From assembly GCF_003457605.1 (NCBI RefSeq), contig NZ_QRAN01000003.1, forward strand, positions 248,001-312,000: 64,000 nucleotides of DNA, given 5' to 3'. A model generated the notes under the pieces. It saw nothing but the letters and a program-made list of their open reading frames with translations, was not told where the DNA came from and did no database searches. Numbering within the stretch: position 1 is the first letter of the stretch; the number at the start of each line of letters is the position of its first letter. The DNA is from Seongchinamella sediminis. Lineage in GTDB: Bacteria > Pseudomonadota > Gammaproteobacteria > Pseudomonadales > Halieaceae. The translations under genes and the position numbers were made by a program. Positions 47,360 through 55,225 of this stretch are shown piece after piece.

Positions 47360-49072
47360 CTACTGGCGCCGGTAAATCGTGGCCCCGCCGATGAGGGTGC
47401 GCTCGACCCGCAAATCGCGCATCGCCATGGGCTCCTGCAATGGGCTGCCGGACAGCACGATCATGTCCGCCAGCTTGCCCGGCTCCAGGGAGCCGATGCG
47501 GTCTTCCTGGAACACCTGCCAGGCGGCGTCGATGGTCACCGCCCGCAATGCCGACATTACATCGATGCGCTGGGCTGCGCCGATCACATCGCCGCCGTGG
47601 CTGAGGCGGAACACCTGGCTCCAGACCGCCTGCAGCGGTTGCATGGGCACCACCGGCGTATCCAGGTGGGAACTGAACACCAGACCCTGCTCCTGGGCCC
47701 AGCGCGCCGGGCTCATGGCCGCCGCCCGTTGCGGGCCCATGAAGATGTCCCGGTGCCGGTCGCCCCAGTAGTAAGTGTGGGCGGAGAAGAAACTGGGGGT
47801 CACGCCCAGCGCCTTCATCCGCGCCACCTGGTCCTCGCGGGCCATTTGCGAGTGGATCAGAATCATCCGCGGGTCGGCCACCGGGTGGGCCTGCTGGGCC
47901 GCCTCGAAGGCATCCAGTATGTCCTCGATGGATTCGTCGCCATTGCCGTGAATGGCCAGCTGGTAGCCCTGACTGTGCAGGGTCTTGACCCGTTCGATGA
48001 GCACCTCGCGGGGAATGGCCGGGTAGCCGCGGTAATCCTCGTCGCCCTTGTAGGGCACGTGGTAGGGATGGCTCAGGTAGCCGGTGTAGCCCTGGATACT
48101 GCCGTCGGCCACCAGCTTGATCGCCGGCATGCGAACCCGGTCAGTGGCGTATTTGCCGGGATCGAATTCACCGCTGTCGATCTGCTCGGCAAACTCGTCG
48201 TCAAAGGCAAACAGCACCAGTCGCTGGGGCACTATACCCAGCTTGCTGGCATAGAGCATACCCGGGGCCGACTCCGGGGTGGTACCGCCGGACTGCGCCG
48301 TGGTCACCCCCACCCGGGCATACTCCCGCACTGCCGTTTTGATCACCCGGTACAGGTCGGTCATGGACATATCCTGCATCTTCATCATGATGTCCATGCG
48401 GGCAGTTTCTTCGAGCAGGCCGTTGGGTTCGCGACTGCCCTCCCGGCGACCGATGACGCCGCCCACGGGATCCTCGGTGTCAGGGCCAATACCGGCCAGT
48501 TCCAGGGCCATACTGTTGGCCACCACCATGTGTCCCGACACATGCAGGGCCACCACCGGGTGCTCGCTGGATACCGCATCCAGCTCAGCGCGGGTCGGGT
48601 GGCGCTGCTCCGCCAGCAGGGTATCGTCATAGCCGGTACCGAACACCCACTCACCGGGGTCCACCGCCGCTGCCTGCTCCTTGAGCGCGGCGAGCACGTC
48701 GTCCATGGTTTGCTTGTCACCCACCGGCGGGCTGGCGAGATCGGCGGCAACCGCGGTCAGGCCGGAGCCGGGAAAGTGCCCGTGGGCATCCACGAAGCCG
48801 GGCATCAGGGTGCGCCCGCGCAGGTCATTGACCTCGGTACCAGGCTCCACCAGCGCCATGATCTCGTCGCTGCTGCCCACCGCCTCAATCACCTTGCCGC
48901 GCACCGCAACCGCCTCCACAACGCGGTTCTGCGCATCCATGGTGAGCACCTCGGCATTGATAAATACCTGGTGTTCCGGGGGCGCGGGCAGGCGCGTGGC
49001 TATTTTCACCAGCACCGCGGCACCGCCCAGCAATGCCACCAGTACCAGTATGCCTGTCTTCCAAGTCATCAC
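47360..49072 (-). CDS. Membrane-anchored amidohydrolase (YtcJ-like)
   Basis: This 570-residue protein has an N-terminal membrane anchor or uncleaved signal (about 5-27) and an amidohydrolase fold. VDAHGHF gives the first metal ligands (HxH). AIHGNGDESIEDILDAF and ILIHSQMAREDQV add further His residues, and the C-terminal beta domain has IGSLEPGKLADMIVLS. YtcJ/NfdA-type enzymes hydrolyse amides or formamides; the substrate is unknown. It follows, on the same strand, the acyl-CoA dehydrogenase pair (22-base gap), so it may be cotranscribed with them. Confidence 0.85.
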   Translation of the reverse strand: MMTWKTGILVLVALLGGAAVLVKIATRLPAPPEHQVFINAEVLTMDAQNRVVEAVAVRGKVIEAVGSSDEIMALVEPGTEVNDLRGRTLMPGFVDAHGHFPGSGLTAVAADLASPPVGDKQTMDDVLAALKEQAAAVDPGEWVFGTGYDDTLLAEQRHPTRAELDAVSSEHPVVALHVSGHMVVANSMALELAGIGPDTEDPVGGVIGRREGSREPNGLLEETARMDIMMKMQDMSMTDLYRVIKTAVREYARVGVTTAQSGGTTPESAPGMLYASKLGIVPQRLVLFAFDDEFAEQIDSGEFDPGKYATDRVRMPAIKLVADGSIQGYTGYLSHPYHVPYKGDEDYRGYPAIPREVLIERVKTLHSQGYQLAIHGNGDESIEDILDAFEAAQQAHPVADPRMILIHSQMAREDQVARMKALGVTPSFFSAHTYYWGDRHRDIFMGPQRAAAMSPARWAQEQGLVFSSHLDTPVVPMQPLQAVWSQVFRLSHGGDVIGAAQRIDVMSALRAVTIDAAWQVFQEDRIGSLEPGKLADMIVLSGSPLQEPMAMRDLRVERTLIGGATIYRRQ

Positions 49073-49094
49073 TTACTCCCGTGCTGGCGCCGTT

Positions 49095-50222
49095 TCAGGC
49101 GGCCTCATCGATCATCAGTTCCGCCAGCCGGGCCCGGTGCCATACCGCGTCGCCCCACAGCATCTCACTGTGCTTCTGGCGCTTGAAAAACAGGTGCACG
49201 TAGCACTCCCAGGTAAAGCCGATGCCGCCGTGCATCTGCACCGAACGGCTGCTGGCAAAGGCCGCCATCTCCGACGCCGAGGCCTGGGCCATGTGGGCAT
49301 AGCGGGCCGCTTTTTGCGGCTCGCAATCCACCGCGCAGGCGGCGTTGTAGACCAGCGACTTGGCCTGGTCGATCATCACCATGACATTGACCAGCGGGTG
49401 CTTGACGGCCTGGAAGAAGCCCAGGGGCTTGTCGAACTGCTGGCGCTGGTTGACGTATTCGACCGTGGTTTGCAGCTGCCACTCACCGGCACCGACCATG
49501 TCGGCCGCATACAGCGTCCAGACCGCGGGCATCGCCTGGGCCAGTGCCGCCGTGGCATCGGCAGTCACCTGGCGGGCGGGGGCGCCCTTGAAGTCGATGT
49601 GGGCCTGGTCGCGGGTCAGGTCGACAATCGCGTCCTGCTGCACCGCAACGCCCTCACTAGCCACCGGCAGCCAGTACAGGGCCGGCCCCCCGTCGGTCTG
49701 GGCGCACACCAGCAGGTGGCTTACCTTGCCGGCGTCCTGGACATAGTAGCCGCGGCCGTTCAATGCCTCGCCGTCAGCGCTGACCGGGGTTTCCGCCGCC
49801 GTCCACGAACCGTGCTCATTGGCGATGACCAGCGCCGCCGTGGCGCCGCCTGCGATGTCCGCCAGCGCGTCCTCAGCGCCGGCGCCCGCGGCCGCCAGGA
49901 TGTAACTGGCGGCCAGCGTCGACAGCAGCGGGCAGGGAAAGGCGGCGCGTCCGGCCTCCTCCACCAGTCCCGCCACGCCCACCAGCGGCATCCCCACCCC
50001 GCCCTGGGCCTCGGGTACCGCCAGCAGGGTCCAGCCGAGATCGACCATTTGCTGCCACAGCGTCTGGTCCCACTGCACATCGGGTTCCCGCCGGGGGTTG
50101 GAGTCGGCGGCAACCAGCTGGTGCAGGGTGCCAGCACTGAAGTGCTCGCTGAATAATTTGCGGGCCGACTGTTTCAGCAGCGCCGCTTCCTCGGAAAATC
50201 CAAAATCATCGGGTTGTGCCAT
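49095..50222 (-). CDS. Acyl-CoA dehydrogenase, second heteromeric pair (small type)
   Basis: This 375-residue flavoprotein begins FGFSEEAALLKQSARKLF. The C-terminal MHGGIGFTWECYVHLFFKRQ block carries Glu after GFTW, a known catalytic-base position in this subgroup. It lies 11 bases after the next dehydrogenase gene on the same strand. Adjacent unlike pairs of this kind form alpha2-beta2 enzymes such as ChsE4-ChsE5, used earlier in steroid side-chain beta-oxidation. Assignment to steroids is inference from the cluster 6 kb away. Confidence 0.85.
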   Translation of the reverse strand: MAQPDDFGFSEEAALLKQSARKLFSEHFSAGTLHQLVAADSNPRREPDVQWDQTLWQQMVDLGWTLLAVPEAQGGVGMPLVGVAGLVEEAGRAAFPCPLLSTLAASYILAAAGAGAEDALADIAGGATAALVIANEHGSWTAAETPVSADGEALNGRGYYVQDAGKVSHLLVCAQTDGGPALYWLPVASEGVAVQQDAIVDLTRDQAHIDFKGAPARQVTADATAALAQAMPAVWTLYAADMVGAGEWQLQTTVEYVNQRQQFDKPLGFFQAVKHPLVNVMVMIDQAKSLVYNAACAVDCEPQKAARYAHMAQASASEMAAFASSRSVQMHGGIGFTWECYVHLFFKRQKHSEMLWGDAVWHRARLAELMIDEAA

Positions 50223-50233
50223 GTCTGTACTCC

Positions 50234-51469
50234 TTATTTTGACTTGGCCATGCCGAGCACACGCTCGCCAAGAATGTTGCGCTGGACTTCACTGGTACCG
50301 GCGGCGATGGTGAAACCGAATGAGTTCATATACGACATGGGCCACTGGCCACCGTCGGGGGCGGCTTCGTCCGCCAGGTACAGTGAACTGGCCGCGCCCG
50401 CGACTTCCAGCGCGATGCCGGCGGTGTCCTGGGCCAACTCGCTCATTAACAGCTTGTTCTGCAGGGCCAGGCGCATGGGGTGATCCTGCAGCGCCGTGAC
50501 TCGCGAGCGGCGCTGGTTGGCCGCCATGCCCGCCTCGCGGATAAGCTGCTGCATCATGCGGTCGCGGATGATCGGGTCCTCCGAGGCCGGGGCCCCGTTG
50601 CGCCGGGTGTTCCGGGCGAGGTCTATCAGCGTCCTGGCGCTGGTAATGTGGGCGGCGCGGGTCTGCATACCGCCGGAACGCGGGGTGACCAGCTCCCCGG
50701 CCCCCCGTTCGTGCAGCAGCGTGGTCATGGCGACCTGCCAGCCCTTGCCCAACTCATCGAGGCGATAGCTGTCATCGACCTCCAGGTCTTCAAAAATCAC
50801 CTCGTTGAAACCGGTTTCGCCGGTCATCTTGATCAGCGGTCGCACGGTAACGCCCTTGCCCAGCGCCGCGCGAATGGGCACCACAAAATAGGACAGGCCG
50901 TCGTGCTTGACCGACTTGTCAGTGCGCAACAGCAGAATCATCCACTCGGCAAAGTGCGCCAGTGAGGTCCACATCTTGTGGCCGTTGATCACCCACTTGT
51001 CACCCTTGCGCTCGGCGAAGGTTTGCACACTGGCGAGATCAGAACCGGCGCCTGGCTCACTGAAGCCCTGGCACCAGATGTCCTCGCCGGAGAACAGGCG
51101 CGGCAGCAGGCGCTGCTTGAGTTCCTCCTGGCCGTGGTAGAAAACCGTGGGGGCGGCCATGCCCAGGCCGATCACGTTGGGCAGAAACGGCGTGCCGGCA
51201 GCCAGCATCTCCTCGTTGGCAATGCGCTGGCAGTTCTGGTGGCCGCCGCCGCCCACTTCCACCGGGTAGTCGCAACCGATCAGGCCTGCATCGTAGGCGG
51301 CTTTCTGCCAGGCCTGCAGATACTCGAGCTGCTCCCCGGTCATGATTTCCAGCGGCGTCAGCGGCAAGCGCACCGGCGGCTCGCCGGGGGTATTTTCCGC
51401 CAGCCAGGCCCTGGCCTGCTCCCGGAATTGCGCCTGTTCCGGCGTGTCCCTGGTACCCTGTTCTGCCAT
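50234..51469 (-). CDS. Acyl-CoA dehydrogenase, second heteromeric pair (large type)
   Basis: This 411-residue flavoprotein has GFSEPGAGSDLASVQTFAER (flavin/substrate block), KMWTSLAHFAEWMILLLRTD and the C-terminal TIAAGTSEVQRNILGERVLG, which is the adenine-binding motif of active subunits. It is preceded by AAAGGAGAG at a good distance from the ATG at 51469. Together with the following 49095 gene it forms a two-gene dehydrogenase unit, with the amidohydrolase behind it. Confidence 0.87.
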   Translation of the reverse strand: MAEQGTRDTPEQAQFREQARAWLAENTPGEPPVRLPLTPLEIMTGEQLEYLQAWQKAAYDAGLIGCDYPVEVGGGGHQNCQRIANEEMLAAGTPFLPNVIGLGMAAPTVFYHGQEELKQRLLPRLFSGEDIWCQGFSEPGAGSDLASVQTFAERKGDKWVINGHKMWTSLAHFAEWMILLLRTDKSVKHDGLSYFVVPIRAALGKGVTVRPLIKMTGETGFNEVIFEDLEVDDSYRLDELGKGWQVAMTTLLHERGAGELVTPRSGGMQTRAAHITSARTLIDLARNTRRNGAPASEDPIIRDRMMQQLIREAGMAANQRRSRVTALQDHPMRLALQNKLLMSELAQDTAGIALEVAGAASSLYLADEAAPDGGQWPMSYMNSFGFTIAAGTSEVQRNILGERVLGMAKSK

Positions 51470-51533
51470 ACAGTCTCTCCTTTTTTCTGTCGTTATTGCG
51501 TTGTTTACGGGCCGATCACTCAGCGTGAACAGG

Positions 51534-51758
51534 CTAGTAATGGGGCGGCCTCTGATCCGCCGCCGGTCCGCCCTGGTCAAGCTGCGCCGCCTGTTCTTCC
51601 TGGCGCTGTTTCAACAGCGTCATTTGCTCCCGCAGCACCAGTATCTCCCGCTGCTGGCTGGCGATCGCCTCGTTCAGTGCGGCAATGGTGTCCTCCTGGA
51701 AAGCCATCTGGCTCTGCAATTCCACCACCTGCGCCAGCAGCTCCTGGGTATCGGTCAT
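51534..51758 (-). CDS. slyX: SlyX family protein
   Basis: This 74-residue coiled-coil protein has heptad repeats over about residues 5-60 (LLAQVVELQSQMAFQEDTI). It ends in PPHY, as SlyX proteins do. SlyX is often linked to slyD in enterobacteria but is alone here; function unknown. The ATG at 51758 is the family start. It is divergent from yciH with 72 bases between. Confidence 0.88.
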   Translation of the reverse strand: MTDTQELLAQVVELQSQMAFQEDTIAALNEAIASQQREILVLREQMTLLKQRQEEQAAQLDQGGPAADQRPPHY

Positions 51759-51830
51759 CGGCTTAGCCTGTTTGCCTTGATCAAGCGGGCTAATATACTG
51801 CCCCGCCACACGGATTGACACGGCAGCGCT

Positions 51831-52196
51831 ATGAGCAAGGCAAAAAAAACATCCCAACGTCTCGTTTATTCAACCGATGGTGGACGGCTGTGCCCCCAGT
51901 GCCATCGCCCGGTGGCCGGGTGCGTCTGCGGCAAGGACCGGCCAGCCGCCACCGGCGATGGTATTGTTCGCCTGCAGCGGGAAACCAAGGGACGCGGCGG
52001 CAAAGCCGTCACCGTTGTCACCGGCGTTCCCCTCGCAGGCCAGGAATTAAAGGCCCTTGCCAGGGTTTTGAAGCAGAAATGCGGGGTTGGCGGCTCCCTG
52101 AAAGGTGAAAATATCGAAATTCAGGGCGACCAGCGGGCGACAATAAAAGCGGAACTGGAAAAGCGGGGCTTTACCGTTAAAATCGCAGGCGGATAG
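51831..52196 (+). CDS. yciH: SUI1/eIF1-family translation factor YciH
   Basis: This 121-residue protein has an N-terminal zinc-type CPQCHRPVAGCVCG and the SUI1 fold, with ETKGRGGKAVTVVTGVPL and GVGGSLKGENIEIQGDQR typical of the eIF1 family. E. coli YciH acts in initiation fidelity and stress-related translation control. It is a single gene followed by a terminator-like hairpin. Confidence 0.92.
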   Translation: MSKAKKTSQRLVYSTDGGRLCPQCHRPVAGCVCGKDRPAATGDGIVRLQRETKGRGGKAVTVVTGVPLAGQELKALARVLKQKCGVGGSLKGENIEIQGDQRATIKAELEKRGFTVKIAGG

Positions 52197-52257
52197 GGCT
52201 TTACAAACATATATCTACATTTTATCGTTTTTTAACGACATTTAAGCCGATGTTTTG

Positions 52258-52277
52258 GGCGAAAGTGTCGCCTTTTT
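52258..52277 (+). terminator. Terminator-like hairpin after yciH
   Basis: GGCGA pairs with TCGCC around a five-base loop, followed by five T residues on the plus strand. The stem is short, so strength is moderate. The rest of the 319-base gap (52197-52515) is AT-rich without a gene and should contain the promoter of the next gene. Confidence 0.5.
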
Positions 52278-52515
52278 GCGCTCCACCAGAGCCATTAAAA
52301 CCCGAGTTACAGTTCATTTCCGAAATATTTATTAATTAAATGCCGCAAGGCGTTATTTTTATTGGATTTTATTTTTTCCTGTGTTAAAAAGTACCCTGTG
52401 AGCACGGAACTACGGGGAAATGGGATAGTTCTCGCGACATAAACCGCGCCACATAAGAACCATAAGTGAAACCGCAGTATCTGACGGATTTGACATCCCT
52501 GCGAGGTAGTAGGTT

Positions 52516-52914
52516 ATGTACGTTACCGCAGAACACCTGAGAGACCAGGTCATCCGCCCTACTCTCAAATACCTGGGAAAATGGACTCCGGCAAGCGAGT
52601 CGTTCCTGCTCAATGCCGCCGTAGACGCCCCCGACCTGGGGCTGTTCTCCGCCCGCAATGACGGCCTCGGGCTGTTCCACATCACGGCATCCCAGCACCG
52701 TGACCTGTGGGACCGCTACCTGGCCTTCAATCCGGACATGGCGAGCCGGGTGCGGGGGCTGGCCAGCCAGCGGGCCTTTCTCAGCGACCCCGACGGCGAG
52801 TTGCAGACCAACCTGAGCTATTGCACCGCCATAGCCTGGCTGCTCTACCAGCGCGCCGGCCTGGCCAAGGACAGCAGCAGCGCCAGCGGCAAGGGCGAGA
52901 TGGCAATGGCCTGA
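52516..52914 (+). CDS. Hypothetical protein, phage-related style
   Basis: This 132-residue soluble protein has segments LRDQVIRPTLKYLGKWTPAS and LGLFHITASQHRDLWDRYLA. They recall a family of prophage proteins in which a similar N-terminus precedes GGPALGLYQIEPATHRDIW. The alignment is from memory. The lysozyme-like Glu/Gly-rich loop of those proteins is shortened here, so activity is doubtful. It stands alone between yciH and the convergent glycosyltransferase gene. Confidence 0.6.
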   Translation: MYVTAEHLRDQVIRPTLKYLGKWTPASESFLLNAAVDAPDLGLFSARNDGLGLFHITASQHRDLWDRYLAFNPDMASRVRGLASQRAFLSDPDGELQTNLSYCTAIAWLLYQRAGLAKDSSSASGKGEMAMA

Positions 52915-52941
52915 GCCGGTCGGGGCCCCGCCCCAGCCTGC

Positions 52942-53559
52942 TCATTGCGCCGTTTCCGTTACCGCCCGCCACAGGGCCAGGTCCTCGGGCCGGTCAACAT
53001 CCTGCAGCTCTGCCAGTGGCTGCCACTTCGTCCCCGTGTCACTAAACCTGGCGACCGTGTCGGCATACACGCTGGCACTGCCCCACTGCACGCCGCTGAA
53101 CCAGCGCTTATCCAGTTGCCGCACCCCGATCAGCACATAACCGCCATCGGCCGCCGGCCCCAGCACCGCATCACTGCGGTCCAGCGCGGCAATCGCCGAC
53201 TGCAGGTAGCCGCGATCAATCTGCGGACAGTCACTGCCCACCAGAATAACCTTTTGATGATGCTCCAGGCCGCGTTGCAGGGCGTGGAACATGCGTTGCC
53301 CCAGGTCTGCGCCCTGCTGTGCGCGCACCGCCCGCACGCCCAGGCCCTGGCACTGCCGGAACAGCGCGGCGGCCGGGTTGCCCGCCACCGCCAGTTCCAC
53401 CCGGCCGAGACCGGCAGCAGTGAGCGTGCGGGCTGTCCACAGCACCAGCTCCCGGTGCAGCTCACAGGCCTGCTGGGCACTGAGGGGGGGGATCATCCGG
53501 GTCTTCACCTCGCCCGGCAATGGTTCTTTGGCAAACTGGATCAACAGCAGCTCAGGCAT
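52942..53559 (-). CDS. TIGR04282-type (DUF2064) glycosyltransferase
   Basis: This 205-residue protein begins LLIQFAKEPLPGEVKTRMIP and has ILVGSDCP-type VGSDCPQIDRGYLQSAI and GPAADGGYVLIGV, the nucleotide-sugar-binding blocks of DUF2064 glycosyltransferases. It is the third gene of an arsS-glycosyltransferase operon and overlaps the upstream gene by eight bases. Such genes commonly lie with arsS and a TIGR04283 transferase. Confidence 0.87.
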   Translation of the reverse strand: MPELLLIQFAKEPLPGEVKTRMIPPLSAQQACELHRELVLWTARTLTAAGLGRVELAVAGNPAAALFRQCQGLGVRAVRAQQGADLGQRMFHALQRGLEHHQKVILVGSDCPQIDRGYLQSAIAALDRSDAVLGPAADGGYVLIGVRQLDKRWFSGVQWGSASVYADTVARFSDTGTKWQPLAELQDVDRPEDLALWRAVTETAQ

Positions 53560-54241
53560 CCTGGCCGCCCCCGTAGTAATAGCGCCACAGGCGCTGCGGC
53601 GATACCCCGAGAAAATAGGCCAGTCGCAGCCCCCACATGGTCACCACCGTCCTGAGCACGCCGTATTCGCGCCAGCGCCGACTGGAGGTGCTCACCGGCT
53701 CGCTGATCACCAGTGGCCGGCTGTCGCGGCGAAAGCGCTTGCAGATCGCCACATCCTCCATCAGCGGCTGGTTGTCAAAACCGCCCGCTGCCAGCAGTGA
53801 CGCGCGCTGGAAAAAAAGCATCTGGTCGCCGGTGGCGATGCGGGTCAGCCGCGAGCGGCCATTGATAAAGACGCTGATCAGCCGGCACCACCATTCATCG
53901 CCGCTCAGGCGCAGGCGGCAAAAGCCCCAGCGGGGGCTGGCCCGCAGGTAGCCCGCCAGCGCCGACTCCGGTACCGACGGCAAACTGTCGGCGTGGAGAA
54001 AAAACAGGTAATCGCCGCTGGCCGCCTGCAGTCCCGCATTCATCTGCGCGGCTCGACCGGGCGAGGACTGCAGCAGCAGGTCGCACAGCGCTTGCGCCAG
54101 GCTGCAGGTTGCATCGCTGCTGCCGCCGTCGACCACCACCAGCTGGGCCCGGGGATACTGCGCACGCAGCTCGGTCAACAGCCCGGCAATGGCACCGGCC
54201 TCGTTGAGAGTGGGGATAATAAAACTGCAGGTCGGCGCCAC
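53552..54241 (-). CDS. TIGR04283-type glycosyltransferase (arsenosugar biosynthesis)
   Basis: This 229-residue family 2 glycosyltransferase has CSFIIPTLNEAGAIAGLL at the start, VVVDGGSSDAT, then GRAAQMNAGLQAASGDYLFF and FLHADSLP, the DxD-type site. The GTG at 54241, two bases after the arsS stop, gives the normal N-terminus; an in-frame TTG at 54262 would overlap arsS. It is predicted to add the sugar part in ArsS-linked biosynthesis. Confidence 0.87.
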   Translation of the reverse strand: MAPTCSFIIPTLNEAGAIAGLLTELRAQYPRAQLVVVDGGSSDATCSLAQALCDLLLQSSPGRAAQMNAGLQAASGDYLFFLHADSLPSVPESALAGYLRASPRWGFCRLRLSGDEWWCRLISVFINGRSRLTRIATGDQMLFFQRASLLAAGGFDNQPLMEDVAICKRFRRDSRPLVISEPVSTSSRRWREYGVLRTVVTMWGLRLAYFLGVSPQRLWRYYYGGGQDA

Positions 54242-54243
54242 GC

Positions 54244-55200
54244 CTATAGCGCACCGCCACAACTGCTGCCCTGGCCCGCGGTGCAGCCATAGCAGTGCTC
54301 GCCGGTGACAATGGCCTGGCCGGCGAGGCTGCGCCCATCGAGCAGGTCGCGCAGGTGCAGCCGGGAGTCACTGGCCAGCACCGGCAGTTCCAGCATCTGG
54401 TTGAAATCGCAGTCGTAGACATGACCCTGCCAGTCAACGCTGAGCAGCGACTTGCACATCAGCCCGGGCAGGTTGCCCGCGCTGAAATTGTCGCGCAGCA
54501 GCGCCATGTACTCGGTGTACTTGCCCTGGGACAGCAACACCGCGCCAAACCGGCTGATGGGCATGTTGGTGATGGTAAACAGCTGGTTAAAGTGAATACC
54601 GAAGCGCTGGCTCAACTCGCGCTTGTAATCGGCCTCCAGGGCCTGCTGGGGCGGCGGCAGCACCGGCCCCACCGGGTTGTAGACCAGGTTCAGCTGCAGG
54701 CGAGGGTCGCGGCCATAGCCGAGTCCGTTGAGTTTGCGAATGGCGCGAATACTGCTGTCGTATACCCCCTTGCCGCGCTGCTCCTGGACGTTCTCCTCCA
54801 GGTAACAGGGTAGCGAGGCGGTGACCTCCACCCCCTGCTCCGCCAGGAATTCGGCCAGGGATTCCTGTCCGGGCTCGAACAATACCGTGAGGTTACAGCG
54901 ATCGATGACCTTGAGCCCGCGCGCGCGGGCGGCGCGCACCAGGCGCCTGAACTCGGCATTGAGCTCGGGGGCGCCGCCGGTGAGATCCAGGGTATGCACC
55001 TCGAGCCGGCGGGCCACCTCCAGTACCAGGTCGACCGTCTCGGCGCTCATCTGTTCGCTGCGGTTAGGGCCGGCATTGACGTGGCAATGCACGCAGCTGA
55101 GATTGCACAGGTAGCCGAGGTTGAGCTGCAGGGTTTCCACGCCCTGGCGCACCAGGGGCGGAAAGTCGCTCTCCAGCAGCAGCGGCCTTGTGTCCTGCAT
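54244..55200 (-). CDS. arsS: Arsenosugar biosynthesis radical SAM protein ArsS
   Basis: This 318-residue radical SAM enzyme has the cluster motif CNLSCVHCH (CxxxCxxC) at about residues 32-39. The C-terminal half has further cysteines, including CDFNQ and the SASP-like GEHCYGCTAGQGSSCGG tail. ArsS joins the 5'-deoxyadenosyl group to dimethylarsenic in arsenosugar formation. It heads a three-gene operon with two glycosyltransferases; no arsM methyltransferase is in the window. It is preceded by slt on the same strand (25-base gap). Confidence 0.9.
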   Translation of the reverse strand: MQDTRPLLLESDFPPLVRQGVETLQLNLGYLCNLSCVHCHVNAGPNRSEQMSAETVDLVLEVARRLEVHTLDLTGGAPELNAEFRRLVRAARARGLKVIDRCNLTVLFEPGQESLAEFLAEQGVEVTASLPCYLEENVQEQRGKGVYDSSIRAIRKLNGLGYGRDPRLQLNLVYNPVGPVLPPPQQALEADYKRELSQRFGIHFNQLFTITNMPISRFGAVLLSQGKYTEYMALLRDNFSAGNLPGLMCKSLLSVDWQGHVYDCDFNQMLELPVLASDSRLHLRDLLDGRSLAGQAIVTGEHCYGCTAGQGSSCGGAL

Positions 55201-55225
55201 TGGCTTTCCCGGCTAGGTGGCGGTG

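Noticed and set aside
46913-49186. A 757-codon plus-strand open frame opposite the amidohydrolase, and similar long frames at 48681-50156 and 55217-56485.
   Set aside because: They are shadows of well-supported minus-strand genes, rich in Arg/Gly/His/Gln without motifs.
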